From: CAZOSF01 sp964582415
GTDB taxonomy: Bacteria; Bacteroidota; Bacteroidia; Flavobacteriales; Flavobacteriaceae
DNA: 54,691 bases
NCBI GenBank assembly: GCA_964582415.1
Contig: CAZOSF010000007.1
Location: 1-54,691 of the forward strand
Direction: 5' to 3'
A program made the position numbers and the translations under genes. Shown one piece after another: positions 25,357 to 34,522 of this stretch. Positions within the stretch are counted from its first letter, which is position 1; every line of letters begins with the position of its first letter. The notes under the pieces are model-generated. The model was given only the letters and a program-made list of their open reading frames with translations. It was not told the DNA's origin and did not search any database.

Positions 25357-26037
25357 ATGAAAGCAAAAATTCCTGTAGACGTATTTTCTTTTTTAAAGGA
25401 GTTAAAATTGAACAATCATAAAGATTGGATGGATGCCCACAGAAAGGAGTATCAAGCGAATGAAAAGGCATTGAAAAATTTCTATAAGGCCATCGAAAAA
25501 GACCTGAATCGAACCGATCGTATAGAAAAAGTCAAGATTTTTAGAATCAACCGGGATATTCGTTTTTCATCTGATAAAACACCATACAACGTCCACCGAA
25601 GTGTAAGTTTTTCCAGGGCCGGAGCACATAGGAGAGGGGGGTATTATCTACGAATCGAACCTGGGAATAGTGCCATGGCAGGTGGTTTTTTTGGTCCGGA
25701 ATCCAATGACCTTAACAGGATACGAAAGGAATTTGAAATGGATTCCAGTATCATTCGCAACATTTTGGCCGCACCTTCGTTTGAAGAGGCGTTCGGTGGA
25801 TTCAATCAGGAATATGCTGTGAAGACAGCGCCGAAAGGATTCGACAAAGAAGACCCCAATATCGATTTAATCCGACTCAAGAGCTATTTTGTGGTACATC
25901 CGTTCTCGGATGAAGAAGTTACAGCTCCAGATTTTCAGGAGAAGTTACTCTATCACTTTGGGTTGCTACGTCCGTTCTTCGATTATATGAGCGAAGTATT
26001 GACAACCGATTTGAATGGTGTATCCCTTCTGGATTAA
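25357..26037 (+). CDS. DUF2461 domain-containing protein
   Basis: 226 residues. Family signatures are NHKDWMDAHRKEYQ, FRINRDIRFSSDKTPYNVHRS, then YYLRIEPGNSAMAGGFFGPE. DUF2461 proteins (TIGR02453 type) are soluble and of unknown activity. The first Arg/Asp/Lys cluster (RDIRFSSDKTPY) is the strongest conserved feature. Stop overlaps that of the convergent gene 26034-26441 by four bases. Confidence 0.88.
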   Translation: MKAKIPVDVFSFLKELKLNNHKDWMDAHRKEYQANEKALKNFYKAIEKDLNRTDRIEKVKIFRINRDIRFSSDKTPYNVHRSVSFSRAGAHRRGGYYLRIEPGNSAMAGGFFGPESNDLNRIRKEFEMDSSIIRNILAAPSFEEAFGGFNQEYAVKTAPKGFDKEDPNIDLIRLKSYFVVHPFSDEEVTAPDFQEKLLYHFGLLRPFFDYMSEVLTTDLNGVSLLD

Positions 26038-26441
26038 CAGATTTTCTCGTATTCCAGTAATTGGATGTTACTCTTCAATCGCTCCTTTACAATATTCATC
26101 ATCCGCTTATTTAAGGCCGATGAATTTTGAATATAGGTTTCATATTCCTCCAACGTAAACTGTCCTATCATAATTCCCTTCAGGGAATTTCGGAACTTCA
26201 TGTCTTTGTGAATCGCATTTTCAATATAATCCAGTCGTTTTTCGATGGAGAGATCATAAAACACATCTTTGTGTTTGTGCGCATAATTTTTGAAAACTGC
26301 TACCAACAAATCGTTCTGTAATTTCGCCACAGGACGTAAGGTTTGGTTTTGAAAAATTTCATCGGAAGACATCGTTGGGAGTACCTTGGCCGAATCGATG
26401 GTTGGCCGTAGCCCGAGTAGGACCGAATCTCTACTTTCCAT
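26034..26441 (-). CDS. Conserved flavobacterial protein, often mislabelled glyoxalase
   Basis: 135 residues, mostly helical. Conserved-looking core: KLQNDLLVAVFKNYAHKHKD, SIEKRLDYIENAIHKDMKFR and SSALNKRMMNIVKERLKS. I know this family only as a short protein of Flavobacteriia that databases often call glyoxalase; no VOC-fold metal motifs (paired His/Glu on beta strands) are visible, so I do not transfer that name. The function is unknown. Stop overlaps the convergent DUF2461 stop. Confidence 0.75.
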   Translation of the reverse strand: MESRDSVLLGLRPTIDSAKVLPTMSSDEIFQNQTLRPVAKLQNDLLVAVFKNYAHKHKDVFYDLSIEKRLDYIENAIHKDMKFRNSLKGIMIGQFTLEEYETYIQNSSALNKRMMNIVKERLKSNIQLLEYEKIC

Positions 26442-26558
26442 AGGGAATAGGTTTTAAATAAATGTAGGAAAATGGAAAGGTTGCTACGGAAATTGATTGT
26501 TAAGTTATACACAATGATTTCAACAATCCCCCTCGATGCCGTACCTTTAAAATAAAAA

Positions 26559-27920
26559 ATGTCTGAAGTACACTCTCTGAATCCTTACACGGGAGAAATT
26601 CTCAAAACCTATACGACGCATTCCGAAGCACAAATCCAACAATTTATTCAGCGAGCCGATGATAGCTTCCAGGAATGGAAGACAAGTACCATTCAGGATC
26701 GCGGGGATTTCATTGAAGGTGTCCGTGTAGAGTTGCTTAAACATAAAGAGAAGTATGCGCGAATCATGACGCAGGAAATGGGGAAACCCATTTCACAATC
26801 GATAGCTGAAATAGAAAAATGTGCCTGGCTCTGCGACTATTATAAAGCTAGCGCTGAAAAACAGCTGGCTTGCGAAGTCATTGAAACGGATGCAGATGTA
26901 AGTTACATTTCTTATGAGCCTTTGGGTGTTCTTCTTGCTGTCATGCCTTGGAACTATCCCTTCTGGCAAGTATTCCGATTTGCCATACCCTCACTTATGG
27001 CTGGAAATGTAGTCCTCTTAAAGCATGCATCCAATGTATTTGGCAGTGCTATGGCGATCGAAGAAGTTTTTAGGAATGCAGGACTTCCAGAGGGCTGTTT
27101 TACGACCTTATTGATTACGAGCGACGCGGTAGCCTCTGTTATTGAAAACTCTAAGGTGAAAGCAGTCACTTTGACGGGAAGTGGCCCTGCAGGAGCCGCA
27201 GTAGCAGCTACCGCTGCAAAAAAAATAAAGAAATCGGTTTTGGAATTAGGGGGAAATAATGCACTCATCGTTTTGGCCGATTGCGACCTTGATAAGACCG
27301 TAACGATTTGTGTACAAGCACGATTTCAGAATACCGGGCAAAGCTGTATTGCAGGAAAGCGGCTTTTGGTACAATCCGACATCTATGAAGAGTTCATGGA
27401 TAAATTAGTAGAACGAACAAAATCTTTAAAAGGCGGTAATCCTGAAGATCCCGAAACGTACATCGGTACTTTAGCCCGAGAAGATTTAGCAAGGGATTTG
27501 GAAGAGCAAGTACAGCAATCAGAAGCCATGGGGGCGAAAATCGTGGTAGGAGGAAAGCGGTGTGATGCCTATTTTGAACCTACCATTGTTACCGGGGTAA
27601 CTCCTGAAATGCCCATGTTTAGGGAAGAAACTTTCGGGCCAGCATTAGGTGTTACACAATTTTCTGACATCGATGAAGCGATCGCCTTGTCGAATAACTC
27701 TCGGTTTGGTTTGGGAGTTTCCCTCTTTACAAAAAATATTGAAAAAGCAAAAGAATGGATTCCTCGTTTTGAGGAGGGGGCGGTATTTATTAATGAACTG
27801 GTGAAGAGCGATCCAAGATTGCCTTTTGGTGGCGTAAAAGAGAGCGGTTTTGGAAGGGAATTAAGTTCTCAAGGCATTCGAGAATTTGTGAACATAAAAA
27901 CGGTGTACATCAAAAAATAA
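26559..27920 (+). CDS. NAD(P)-dependent succinate-semialdehyde dehydrogenase-like
   Basis: 453 residues of the aldehyde dehydrogenase superfamily. Visible features are MPWNYPFWQ with the conserved Asn, the SGSGPAGA-like cofactor loop (TLTGSGPAGAAVAA), the general base Glu229 (LELGGNNAL) and the nucleophile Cys263 (NTGQSCIAGKR). The length and N-terminal region (LNPYTGEILKTYTTHS) fit the GabD-like SSADH group, which oxidises succinate semialdehyde to succinate; other small semialdehydes cannot be excluded. No gabT is adjacent. Confidence 0.87.
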   Translation: MSEVHSLNPYTGEILKTYTTHSEAQIQQFIQRADDSFQEWKTSTIQDRGDFIEGVRVELLKHKEKYARIMTQEMGKPISQSIAEIEKCAWLCDYYKASAEKQLACEVIETDADVSYISYEPLGVLLAVMPWNYPFWQVFRFAIPSLMAGNVVLLKHASNVFGSAMAIEEVFRNAGLPEGCFTTLLITSDAVASVIENSKVKAVTLTGSGPAGAAVAATAAKKIKKSVLELGGNNALIVLADCDLDKTVTICVQARFQNTGQSCIAGKRLLVQSDIYEEFMDKLVERTKSLKGGNPEDPETYIGTLAREDLARDLEEQVQQSEAMGAKIVVGGKRCDAYFEPTIVTGVTPEMPMFREETFGPALGVTQFSDIDEAIALSNNSRFGLGVSLFTKNIEKAKEWIPRFEEGAVFINELVKSDPRLPFGGVKESGFGRELSSQGIREFVNIKTVYIKK

Positions 27921-27944
27921 AGGCCCTTCGATGGAAGGACCTTT
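27919..27944 (-). terminator. Terminator between SSADH and the VPS10/BNR-repeat gene
   Basis: Eleven-position stem AAAGGCCCTTC / GAAGGACCTTT with one C-A mismatch and loop GATG. The T-rich tail lies on the minus strand, downstream of the 27963-30899 gene. Confidence 0.75.
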
Positions 27945-27962
27945 ACTCGTTGGTTTACTGAA

Positions 27963-30899
27963 CTACTTTTTTAAATACTCTTCCTTGGTCTGGATGGATG
28001 GCGGTTGCATATTGTTTTTTGACAAATACTGAAGGAATCGTTTTCCTTCCCCATTCAAAATGGTCATATACTGCGACCTTGCCTTTTCAAATTCAGCTTT
28101 GATCAATTTGTAGTTTTGTTTTTGGGCACCAGATACTTGATCATAGCTTCCTGCAACATTGGCATAGAGTTCTCCCATACGCTCTCTAAGCTCGGGCTCT
28201 GCGGCACCTACATAATTATCTCCGGTTGTAATCACCAACTCTTTGCGTAGGTTTTCCAAAGCATCATAAAACTTCTGTGCTATTTTCTTGCCTTTGGGTT
28301 GTTCTTCCATCACCTTGGTAGCGGCTTGTTGATAGGCCCCTAATTCATATACTATATAGGCCAAATCCTCCACCATATCAAAAAGCTCTTTTGTCAAAGC
28401 CTCTTGTTCCTTGCGATCTTCCAGGCTAGCCAAAGAAGTGTCGTCATATTTTAACTCAATTTCATGCTCAAAGGTATCTTTTCCTTTGGTCAACACTACC
28501 TTATAACGTCCCGCAGGAACTCGCATAGGAGTGAACCCGGCATAGGAAAGGGTTTTGGCCTCTGCCATTTTCGGGGAGGAACTAATAAAATTCCAATTCA
28601 CAACATTGATGCCTTTCGACTTTCCAGCGTTTAGTGTAGTAATTTTATTTCCGTTCATGTCTTGGATTTCCATCTCCATCTTACCAAAGGTGTGTCTTTT
28701 CTTAAGGTAATAGACTATCCGTGCACTACTGGATCTGCTTTGTCCCACAAACTGGGTTTCCCCGCCAAAATTTCCGGAAAATCCACTGGTTTCAACCATA
28801 GTAAACGGTTTGGTATCAAAGAAATGCACATCTTTCTCTAATACTTCAGGAGTCAAATTTCGTAACGGACTAATGTCATCAATAATAATTACTCCTCGCC
28901 CGTGTGTTCCCATCACCAAATCATTGGTTTGTTCTTGTAAATCGATAAAATGAACGGCAACCGCAGGCATGTTATTCGTAAATTTTGACCAGTTTTTTCC
29001 GCCATCGATGGTAATGTACAAACCGAATTCCGTACCTAGGAACAAAAGGTTCTCATTGACGTAATCTTCTTGAATATTCCGCACAAAAGCATCGGGTTCA
29101 ATATCTTCGGAAATGATACTCGTCCATGTTTTTCCATAATCGATTGTCTTTAAAGCATACGGTTTAAAATCACCGTGTGTATGTCCGTCGAACACCGCAT
29201 AGGCTGTACCTGGGGCATGTACACTTGCTTCGATATGATACACCCATGTATTGGCTGGAACCAATGATGGATCGGGTGTTACATTCTTCCATGTGCTGCC
29301 ACCATCGGTGGTTAATTGAACATTGCCGTCATCGGTTCCTACCCAGATGATCAGTTCATCTAAAGGCGATTCCGCAATCGTGAAAATGGTAGTATGGTTT
29401 TCGGCACCGCTATTGTCCATGGAGAGTCCGCCGGATTCTTCTTGGTTCTGCTTGCTCTTATCATTGGAAGTCAAATCGGGTGAAATGATTTTCCAAGAAT
29501 CTCCCATATCGTCACTCATGTGAAGGTATTGACTACCCATGTAGAACCGGTCGGGTGCATGCTTGCTAGTTGCCATAGGGGCGTTCCAATTGAATCGAAG
29601 CTTATCGTAACCTTCAACTTCTAATGGCTGAATGTTTTTGGTTTTATTTTTCTCAACATCATACCGCCAAACATTTTCAGCCCCTTGCATTTCTGAATAG
29701 ATTATTTTTTTNNNNNNNNNNNNNNNNNNNNNNNNNNNNNNNNNNNNNNNNNNNNNNNNNNNNNNNNNNNNNNNNNNNNNNNNNNNNNNNNNNNNNNNNN
29801 NNNNNNNNNNNATATCGCTATCATTGATATGGAATGCAATATCGTGAATATCGCTGTGCATGGGTCCAAGATCCTTGAAGGTCTTACCACCATCCCGACT
29901 GATGGAACCATTCAAACCTCCTTTTACAATAACATCTGGGTTACGTGGGTCTATGGTAATTCTTGAAAAATAGAAAGGACGAACCACTAGCCCAAAATCG
30001 TTATTTAAATGCTCCCAAGAGGAACCAGCATCAGTAGATTTCCAAAGTCCGTTTTTACTTTTGTCTTCGGTTTCCAAAACTGCATAGAGAATGGAACTGT
30101 CGCTCGGCGCCATGGCTAAAGCGATTCTTCCCAATTTTCCTTTTGGAAATCCGTTATGGATTTTATTCCAGGTTTTACCAGAATCGGTCGATTTAAACAA
30201 GCCACTACTCAACCCACCAGAATCAAAACTCCAAGCTGTTCGGCGAAATTCCCACATGGATGCGTACAGCGTGGAGGGGTTATTGGGATCGATAATCACA
30301 TCTCCAGCGCCGGTCTTCGGATTGATATATACTATTTTTTCCCAGGTCGCACCCCCATCGGTGGTCTTGTAGACACCTCGCTCTTCGCTATCCGACCACA
30401 AGGCGCCTAATACTCCCACATAAACCTCATTACTATTTTTTGGATTTATAGCAATACTGGCAATACGTTCCGACTTTTCAAAGCCTGGGATTTCTTTCCA
30501 GGTGCTTCCACCGTCTTCTGAACGGAAGAGTCCTTTTCCAATAGATACCGAATTCCGGGTCCAAGTCTCACCGGTACCTACCCAGATTACTTGATCGGGA
30601 TTACTAGGGTCTAGGGCAATGGCTCCGATAGACTGAGGATGTTCATCAAAAATAGGAGAGAACGTGGCCCCTCCATCTGTAGATTTCCATACACCACCAC
30701 CAGCCGCTCCAATATATAGGATACGTGGGTTGTTTGGGTGCATTTCGATATCATTGATTCGTCCGCTCATTAAAGCAGGACCAATGTGACGTGCCGAAAG
30801 GGTGCCAAAAAGTTGGTCTCCCTTTAGCTCCACCTCTTGAGAATTCCCATAGAAGGGGAGGCTTATCAAAAAGCTCAAAAAAAGGTAACGTAAATTCAT
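27963..30899 (-). CDS. Secreted VPS10/BNR-repeat beta-propeller protein, interrupted by gap
   Basis: Signal peptide (MNLRYLFLSFLISLPFYGNSQ), then repeated SxDxGxTW-type BNR motifs (KSTDGGATF, RSEDGGSTW, KTTDGGATW, KSTDSGKTW, KSTDAGSSW) forming a beta propeller similar to the VPS10 domain, plus a C-terminal helical segment. Such proteins occur across Bacteroidota, often annotated as glycosyl hydrolase or VPS10-domain protein; no glycosidase residues are apparent. There is no T9SS domain. A 100-N gap (29712-29811) breaks the propeller; homologues suggest roughly 80-90 residues lie between the two visible parts, against 34 placeholders. Confidence 0.85.
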   Translation of the reverse strand: MNLRYLFLSFLISLPFYGNSQEVELKGDQLFGTLSARHIGPALMSGRINDIEMHPNNPRILYIGAAGGGVWKSTDGGATFSPIFDEHPQSIGAIALDPSNPDQVIWVGTGETWTRNSVSIGKGLFRSEDGGSTWKEIPGFEKSERIASIAINPKNSNEVYVGVLGALWSDSEERGVYKTTDGGATWEKIVYINPKTGAGDVIIDPNNPSTLYASMWEFRRTAWSFDSGGLSSGLFKSTDSGKTWNKIHNGFPKGKLGRIALAMAPSDSSILYAVLETEDKSKNGLWKSTDAGSSWEHLNNDFGLVVRPFYFSRITIDPRNPDVIVKGGLNGSISRDGGKTFKDLGPMHSDIHDIAFHINDSDXXXXXXXXXXXXXXXXXXXXXXXXXXXXXXXXXXKKIIYSEMQGAENVWRYDVEKNKTKNIQPLEVEGYDKLRFNWNAPMATSKHAPDRFYMGSQYLHMSDDMGDSWKIISPDLTSNDKSKQNQEESGGLSMDNSGAENHTTIFTIAESPLDELIIWVGTDDGNVQLTTDGGSTWKNVTPDPSLVPANTWVYHIEASVHAPGTAYAVFDGHTHGDFKPYALKTIDYGKTWTSIISEDIEPDAFVRNIQEDYVNENLLFLGTEFGLYITIDGGKNWSKFTNNMPAVAVHFIDLQEQTNDLVMGTHGRGVIIIDDISPLRNLTPEVLEKDVHFFDTKPFTMVETSGFSGNFGGETQFVGQSRSSSARIVYYLKKRHTFGKMEMEIQDMNGNKITTLNAGKSKGINVVNWNFISSSPKMAEAKTLSYAGFTPMRVPAGRYKVVLTKGKDTFEHEIELKYDDTSLASLEDRKEQEALTKELFDMVEDLAYIVYELGAYQQAATKVMEEQPKGKKIAQKFYDALENLRKELVITTGDNYVGAAEPELRERMGELYANVAGSYDQVSGAQKQNYKLIKAEFEKARSQYMTILNGEGKRFLQYLSKNNMQPPSIQTKEEYLKK
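29712..29811. other. Assembly gap (100 N)
   Basis: Exactly 100 N inside the VPS10/BNR-repeat gene. Confidence 0.95.
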
Positions 30900-30921
30900 T
30901 GTTTTGGTATTTAGGAGATAT

Positions 30922-30948
30922 AAAAAATCCCTGCTATACAGGGATTTT
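30922..30948 (-). terminator. Terminator after the LolA-like gene
   Basis: Ten-bp stem AAAATCCCTG / CAGGGATTTT with loop CTATA; on the minus strand a T6 tail follows. It separates the LolA-like gene from the VPS10/BNR gene. Confidence 0.85.
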
Positions 30949-30964
30949 ATAATAAGTATTTTAT

Positions 30965-31741
30965 TTATTTCTTCTCACCGGTTGTGGCAGTTTCTGGAAA
31001 GCTGAACATGGCGTCATCAACTTCTGGATTCAATATAACCTTTGTTAAGGTAATTAATTGTCCGCCCGGCATTCCTTTTGCTCCCTCGGTCATGGAAAGG
31101 GGGAAATACAATCCTTCCACTTCCTGATAATCACTCAATTTGGTTTGGCCCACCATACCTGCTGCTGGTCCGCCAGTGATTTCCTTTTCAACCACAATGG
31201 GTACAAAATTTTCTGAATCAAAATAATAGAAGGTAATGTCTTGAACCTCTTTCCCGTCTACCATTATCGGTTCTTTTACCAATTTGATCTTGAAGGTTTC
31301 GGTTCCTTCAACGGTTTCTGAACCAACAAGTTCAACAGTATACCCCTTCTCTTGGTAATTGATAAAGGGGTTTGGGAAATCATTGATGTCATTCATAAAG
31401 TTTTTAGTGCTCTCCGCATCGCTCTTTTCGGCAGCCATGGTCATTTGGTTGGTGCTCCAAAGTGTTTCTCCATCGAACACGTTCATAAAGAATTCCTGAC
31501 CTTGAAAACTATATTTCACCATGGTACGACCATCCATTAGCTGCACCATTTCAATGGGAATTTCCATTCCTTGTACATTAACATTTCCTTCAAATTTAAT
31601 TCCTGAAAGTGCTTTCCAATTATCCAAACCACCTGTGTTTTCAAAGAAATTGGTTAGAATTTCATCGGCGGTTTGCGCAACGGAATTGGATACAGAGCCC
31701 AACATTAATAAGGCAAGAGCAATAATTTTTACAGATTTCAT
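30965..31741 (-). CDS. Secreted LolA-like (outer-membrane lipoprotein-sorting-type) protein
   Basis: 258 residues from the ATG at 31741 (MKSVKIIALALLMLGSVSNSVAQ signal peptide); an ATG at 31768 would add nine residues. The mature protein is beta-rich, with repeated strands such as GIKFEGNVNVQG, ERKTMVKYSF-like and DITFYYFDSENFVPI, matching the LolA/LppX half-barrel often seen in flavobacterial secreted proteins. A role in lipid or lipoprotein handling is family inference. It is divergent from the acyl-CoA thioesterase gene. Confidence 0.72.
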   Translation of the reverse strand: MKSVKIIALALLMLGSVSNSVAQTADEILTNFFENTGGLDNWKALSGIKFEGNVNVQGMEIPIEMVQLMDGRTMVKYSFQGQEFFMNVFDGETLWSTNQMTMAAEKSDAESTKNFMNDINDFPNPFINYQEKGYTVELVGSETVEGTETFKIKLVKEPIMVDGKEVQDITFYYFDSENFVPIVVEKEITGGPAAGMVGQTKLSDYQEVEGLYFPLSMTEGAKGMPGGQLITLTKVILNPEVDDAMFSFPETATTGEKK

Positions 31742-31861
31742 AAAAGCGTTTTTAATTTGTTTTTTCATCAGTATAGAATTAAACCTAAAAGTTACATTTA
31801 AATCCACCAAAAAAGGGTAACAATTCTAAAAAATTTAACTTTAGGTCATAAATAGAAAGAT

Positions 31862-32263
31862 ATGCGATTTCATACAAGAAAATGGGTAAAGCCAGAAGAT
31901 TTGAATCCGAATGGCACATTGTTCGGAGGAAGATTACTGGAATGGATCGATGAAGAGGCAGCTTTATATTCAATCATTCAATTAGAAAATCCAAGAACGG
32001 TGACCAAGTTTATGAGTGAAATCAATTTCATGGCTTCCGCTAAAAAAGGAGATATCGTTGAAATAGGGATTGAAATAGTTGCATTTGGAAGAACCTCCCT
32101 CACCTTGAGTTGTGAGGTGAGGAATAAAATGACGCGGGAAACCATCATTACCATCGACAGGATTACTATGGTAAGCCTGGGTGAAGATGGACATCCCATT
32201 GCTCATGGTAAAACTGAAATTGAATATGTCCGGGATCGACTAGATGATAGCGATGAAGATTAA
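31862..32263 (+). CDS. Acyl-CoA thioesterase (hotdog fold, YciA type)
   Basis: 133 residues. The active-site region LNPNGTLFGGRLLEWIDEEAALYS carries the conserved Asn17 and Asp30 of the YciA/BFIT-like hotdog thioesterases, and GDIVEIGIEIVAFGRTSLTL is the central strand region. It would hydrolyse acyl-CoA esters in the cytosol. It converges on the MscS gene with a four-base stop overlap. Confidence 0.87.
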   Translation: MRFHTRKWVKPEDLNPNGTLFGGRLLEWIDEEAALYSIIQLENPRTVTKFMSEINFMASAKKGDIVEIGIEIVAFGRTSLTLSCEVRNKMTRETIITIDRITMVSLGEDGHPIAHGKTEIEYVRDRLDDSDED

Positions 32264-33531
32264 TTGCCTTTTAAAGCTTGCAAATCTTTACCGGAAGGGG
32301 CTTCGAACAATTCCAAGTGGAAGTAGGGTACCGCGGCAATGATATGGTCGAATATATTGGCTTGGATATGTTCATAGTTTTCCCAGCGCTTATCCTTACT
32401 GAAACAGTAAATTTCCACAGGAATTCCCATTTCAGTGGGAGGCAAGTGGCGGACCATCAAAAACATATCTTTGTTGATGGCCGGGTTTTCATGCAAGTAG
32501 GCATCAACATACTTTCGAAAAATCCCCAAATTGGTTTGGTTCCTGCCGTTGATCAATAAGGACTTATCGATTTCATTGTTTTTGTTGAATTTTTGAATTT
32601 CCTTTTCCCGATGATCTATGTAAGGGGCAATCAATTGAATTCTTTTCAACGCATCCAATTCTTCGGAAGTCATAAACCGAACCGAATTCTGCTTTATGTG
32701 CAGGGCCCTTTTTATTCGACGTCCATCGGATTCCTGCATGCCTCGCCAGTTTTGGAACGAATCGGCAATCAAACTATAGGTTGGAATGGTCGTGTAGGTG
32801 TTGTCCCAGTTTTGAACTGTTACCGTGGCTAAATTGATTTCTGAAACAATTCCATCGGCTCCAAATTTGCTAAAGCTGATCCAATCACCAATGCGAACAA
32901 TATCGTTCACAGAAACTTGAATACTTGCTACAAATCCAAGTATTGTATCCCTGAAGATCAGTAAAATAACTGCCGAAGCGGCACCCAGGGAAGCCAAGCT
33001 TTCAATGCTGAAGTCTGTCAGCAAATTAACGATCAAAAAGATGGCGGCACCCCAAATAAAAATCATGATTACCTGAAGGTAACTTTCGAGGGGCTTGTCG
33101 TTGAATTTCTCGTGACTACTGCGAAGATAATTCTTGGTTGTTCGCAACAAGCTGCGTAAAATCAAGCCCCCGAGAATCACCAAATAAATACCGGCAAACT
33201 TCAATATCCAAGACAAGGTTATTGGGTAATCGTGCAGAATAATCGGGGTTAAATACCAAAGTAACCCTAGGGGGGCAAGGTGTGCTACGTACCTCGGAAA
33301 ATTACTCTGCACCAAGAAATCATCGAAAGTAGTTTTAGTCTTGTTGCTGAAAGCGTGAAATAATTGGATGATAACCTTCCTAGTGATAAAATCCAATAGC
33401 AGAATAATTGCAATTCCGATAATAGCAATTACGATGGTATTCAATAGGGTCGCCCAAAAACGTCCCATCCCTTGATCCAACAGATAGTGCCGTAGCCATT
33501 CGGAATATTCTAATATATCCTTACGATTCAT
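32260..33531 (-). CDS. Mechanosensitive ion channel of the MscS family (YbdG-like)
   Basis: 423 residues with about five transmembrane helices, then the MscS pore helix and beta domain: SLASLGAASAVILLIFRDTILGFVASIQVSVNDIVRIGDWI. The glycine/alanine-rich pore helix and the D-W-I start of the cytosolic beta domain are typical. A long C-terminal domain follows, as in E. coli YbdG. It opens on membrane tension to release solutes. Start codon overlaps the DUF3817 stop by one base, so the two are translationally coupled. Confidence 0.88.
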   Translation of the reverse strand: MNRKDILEYSEWLRHYLLDQGMGRFWATLLNTIVIAIIGIAIILLLDFITRKVIIQLFHAFSNKTKTTFDDFLVQSNFPRYVAHLAPLGLLWYLTPIILHDYPITLSWILKFAGIYLVILGGLILRSLLRTTKNYLRSSHEKFNDKPLESYLQVIMIFIWGAAIFLIVNLLTDFSIESLASLGAASAVILLIFRDTILGFVASIQVSVNDIVRIGDWISFSKFGADGIVSEINLATVTVQNWDNTYTTIPTYSLIADSFQNWRGMQESDGRRIKRALHIKQNSVRFMTSEELDALKRIQLIAPYIDHREKEIQKFNKNNEIDKSLLINGRNQTNLGIFRKYVDAYLHENPAINKDMFLMVRHLPPTEMGIPVEIYCFSKDKRWENYEHIQANIFDHIIAAVPYFHLELFEAPSGKDLQALKGN

Positions 33532-33809
33532 TACAAGTATTTACGTTCGGCGTAAAAGGGCCCAAAAGGGATAATAGAACAAAGAAGTACCACCACAAAT
33601 GTGGTGTTGTTCCATTCCAATCGTTCTTTCATCCAATACGCGCCCAACACATATAAAATAAACAAAATTCCATGGGCCATACCAACTACCCGTACCATTT
33701 CAGGGAAGTCCCAAATGTATTTAAGAGGCATGGCTATACCCAAAAGCAGTAAAAACGATACCGCTTCAAGGGTACTTATCCATTTAAATTGTGTTATGTT
33801 CAAGTTCAT
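33531..33809 (-). CDS. DUF3817 domain-containing membrane protein
   Basis: 92 residues from the ATG at 33809 (MNLNITQFKWIST). Three transmembrane helices, with the signature LLLLGIAMPLKYIWDFPEMV and GMAHGILFILYVLGAYW of DUF3817 (YdzA-like). The function is unknown. It is co-transcribed with and overlaps the MscS gene by one base, suggesting an accessory role to the channel. Confidence 0.82.
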   Translation of the reverse strand: MNLNITQFKWISTLEAVSFLLLLGIAMPLKYIWDFPEMVRVVGMAHGILFILYVLGAYWMKERLEWNNTTFVVVLLCSIIPFGPFYAERKYL

Positions 33810-33864
33810 GAAAAAATTTTTGCAAAGATAGTAGCTTCCCAATATCCCTCAATAGCCTTAGGAA

Positions 33865-34482
33865 TTATTTAATACATGGAAAGGGAGTGTTGGATAGAGG
33901 ATATCTATACATGGTTACATGTCCGAAATGCCACCATTCGGTCCGAATGGGCTGAAACCCGAATTTGCGCATACCTTCCTGCAGGAGTTTTCTATTTTCC
34001 AAAACCTGCTTTGGGAGATTCAGATTGTCTATATGTGCCTCCAGTCCGAAATGGTCATAATCACTTCCCATATCTACGTAACATCCCTCCAAAGTCTCCA
34101 AGGTTAGATCCACTGCAGCTCCCCGGTTATGTACCGAACCTTGTTCGTATGGATTTGCGATATAGGTTGGATTTGGCAGTTCTTCCCACATGGCTTTTTG
34201 GACATCCAAAGGGCGATAGCAATCGTATAGTTTAATGCGATATCCCAACTCACAGAAATATTGATTGGCATCGAGTAGTGCCTGTGCAACCGCTCTTTGC
34301 AAAAGGCAATCATCACATTCGTACAATACCTTACCCAAAAAGTTGTTTTCCGTGGCATAGCGAATCTCGAATGAGAATTCAGAAGAAAGTTCTTTTAAAA
34401 GGACCATGTCCTCCTGACCAAAACTGCCATGTATAGAAGATAATAATAGGGCGATAAAGGAAAAATGGATACAGATTTTCAT
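33865..34482 (-). CDS. Secreted M15 D-alanyl-D-alanine dipeptidase (VanX/DdpX-like)
   Basis: 205 residues with a signal peptide (MKICIHFSFIALLLSSIHGSFGQ); the much longer open frame to 34878 runs over the divergent SDR gene and is not used. Zinc ligands His118 and Asp125 (SVHNRGAAVD), His185, and the catalytic Glu182 (EWWHFGH) are all visible, with Arg90 (YDCYRP) at the substrate-binding position of VanX. It would cleave D-Ala-D-Ala in the periplasm for murein recycling; no other van genes are present, so vancomycin resistance is not implied. Confidence 0.85.
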   Translation of the reverse strand: MKICIHFSFIALLLSSIHGSFGQEDMVLLKELSSEFSFEIRYATENNFLGKVLYECDDCLLQRAVAQALLDANQYFCELGYRIKLYDCYRPLDVQKAMWEELPNPTYIANPYEQGSVHNRGAAVDLTLETLEGCYVDMGSDYDHFGLEAHIDNLNLPKQVLENRKLLQEGMRKFGFQPIRTEWWHFGHVTMYRYPLSNTPFPCIK

Positions 34483-34522
34483 GGATATTAAAGATAAAGT
34501 ATATTTCAGAAAACAAACTACT

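Noticed and set aside
25280..25471. N-terminal extension of the four-helix membrane protein
   Set aside because: The extra residues overlap the start of the divergent DUF2461 gene and do not look like protein; the ATG at 25279 gives a normal start.
34104..34482. Vancomycin-resistance cluster suggested by the VanX-like dipeptidase
   Set aside because: There is no vanH, vanA-type ligase or VanRS pair nearby; secreted M15 dipeptidases are common in murein turnover.
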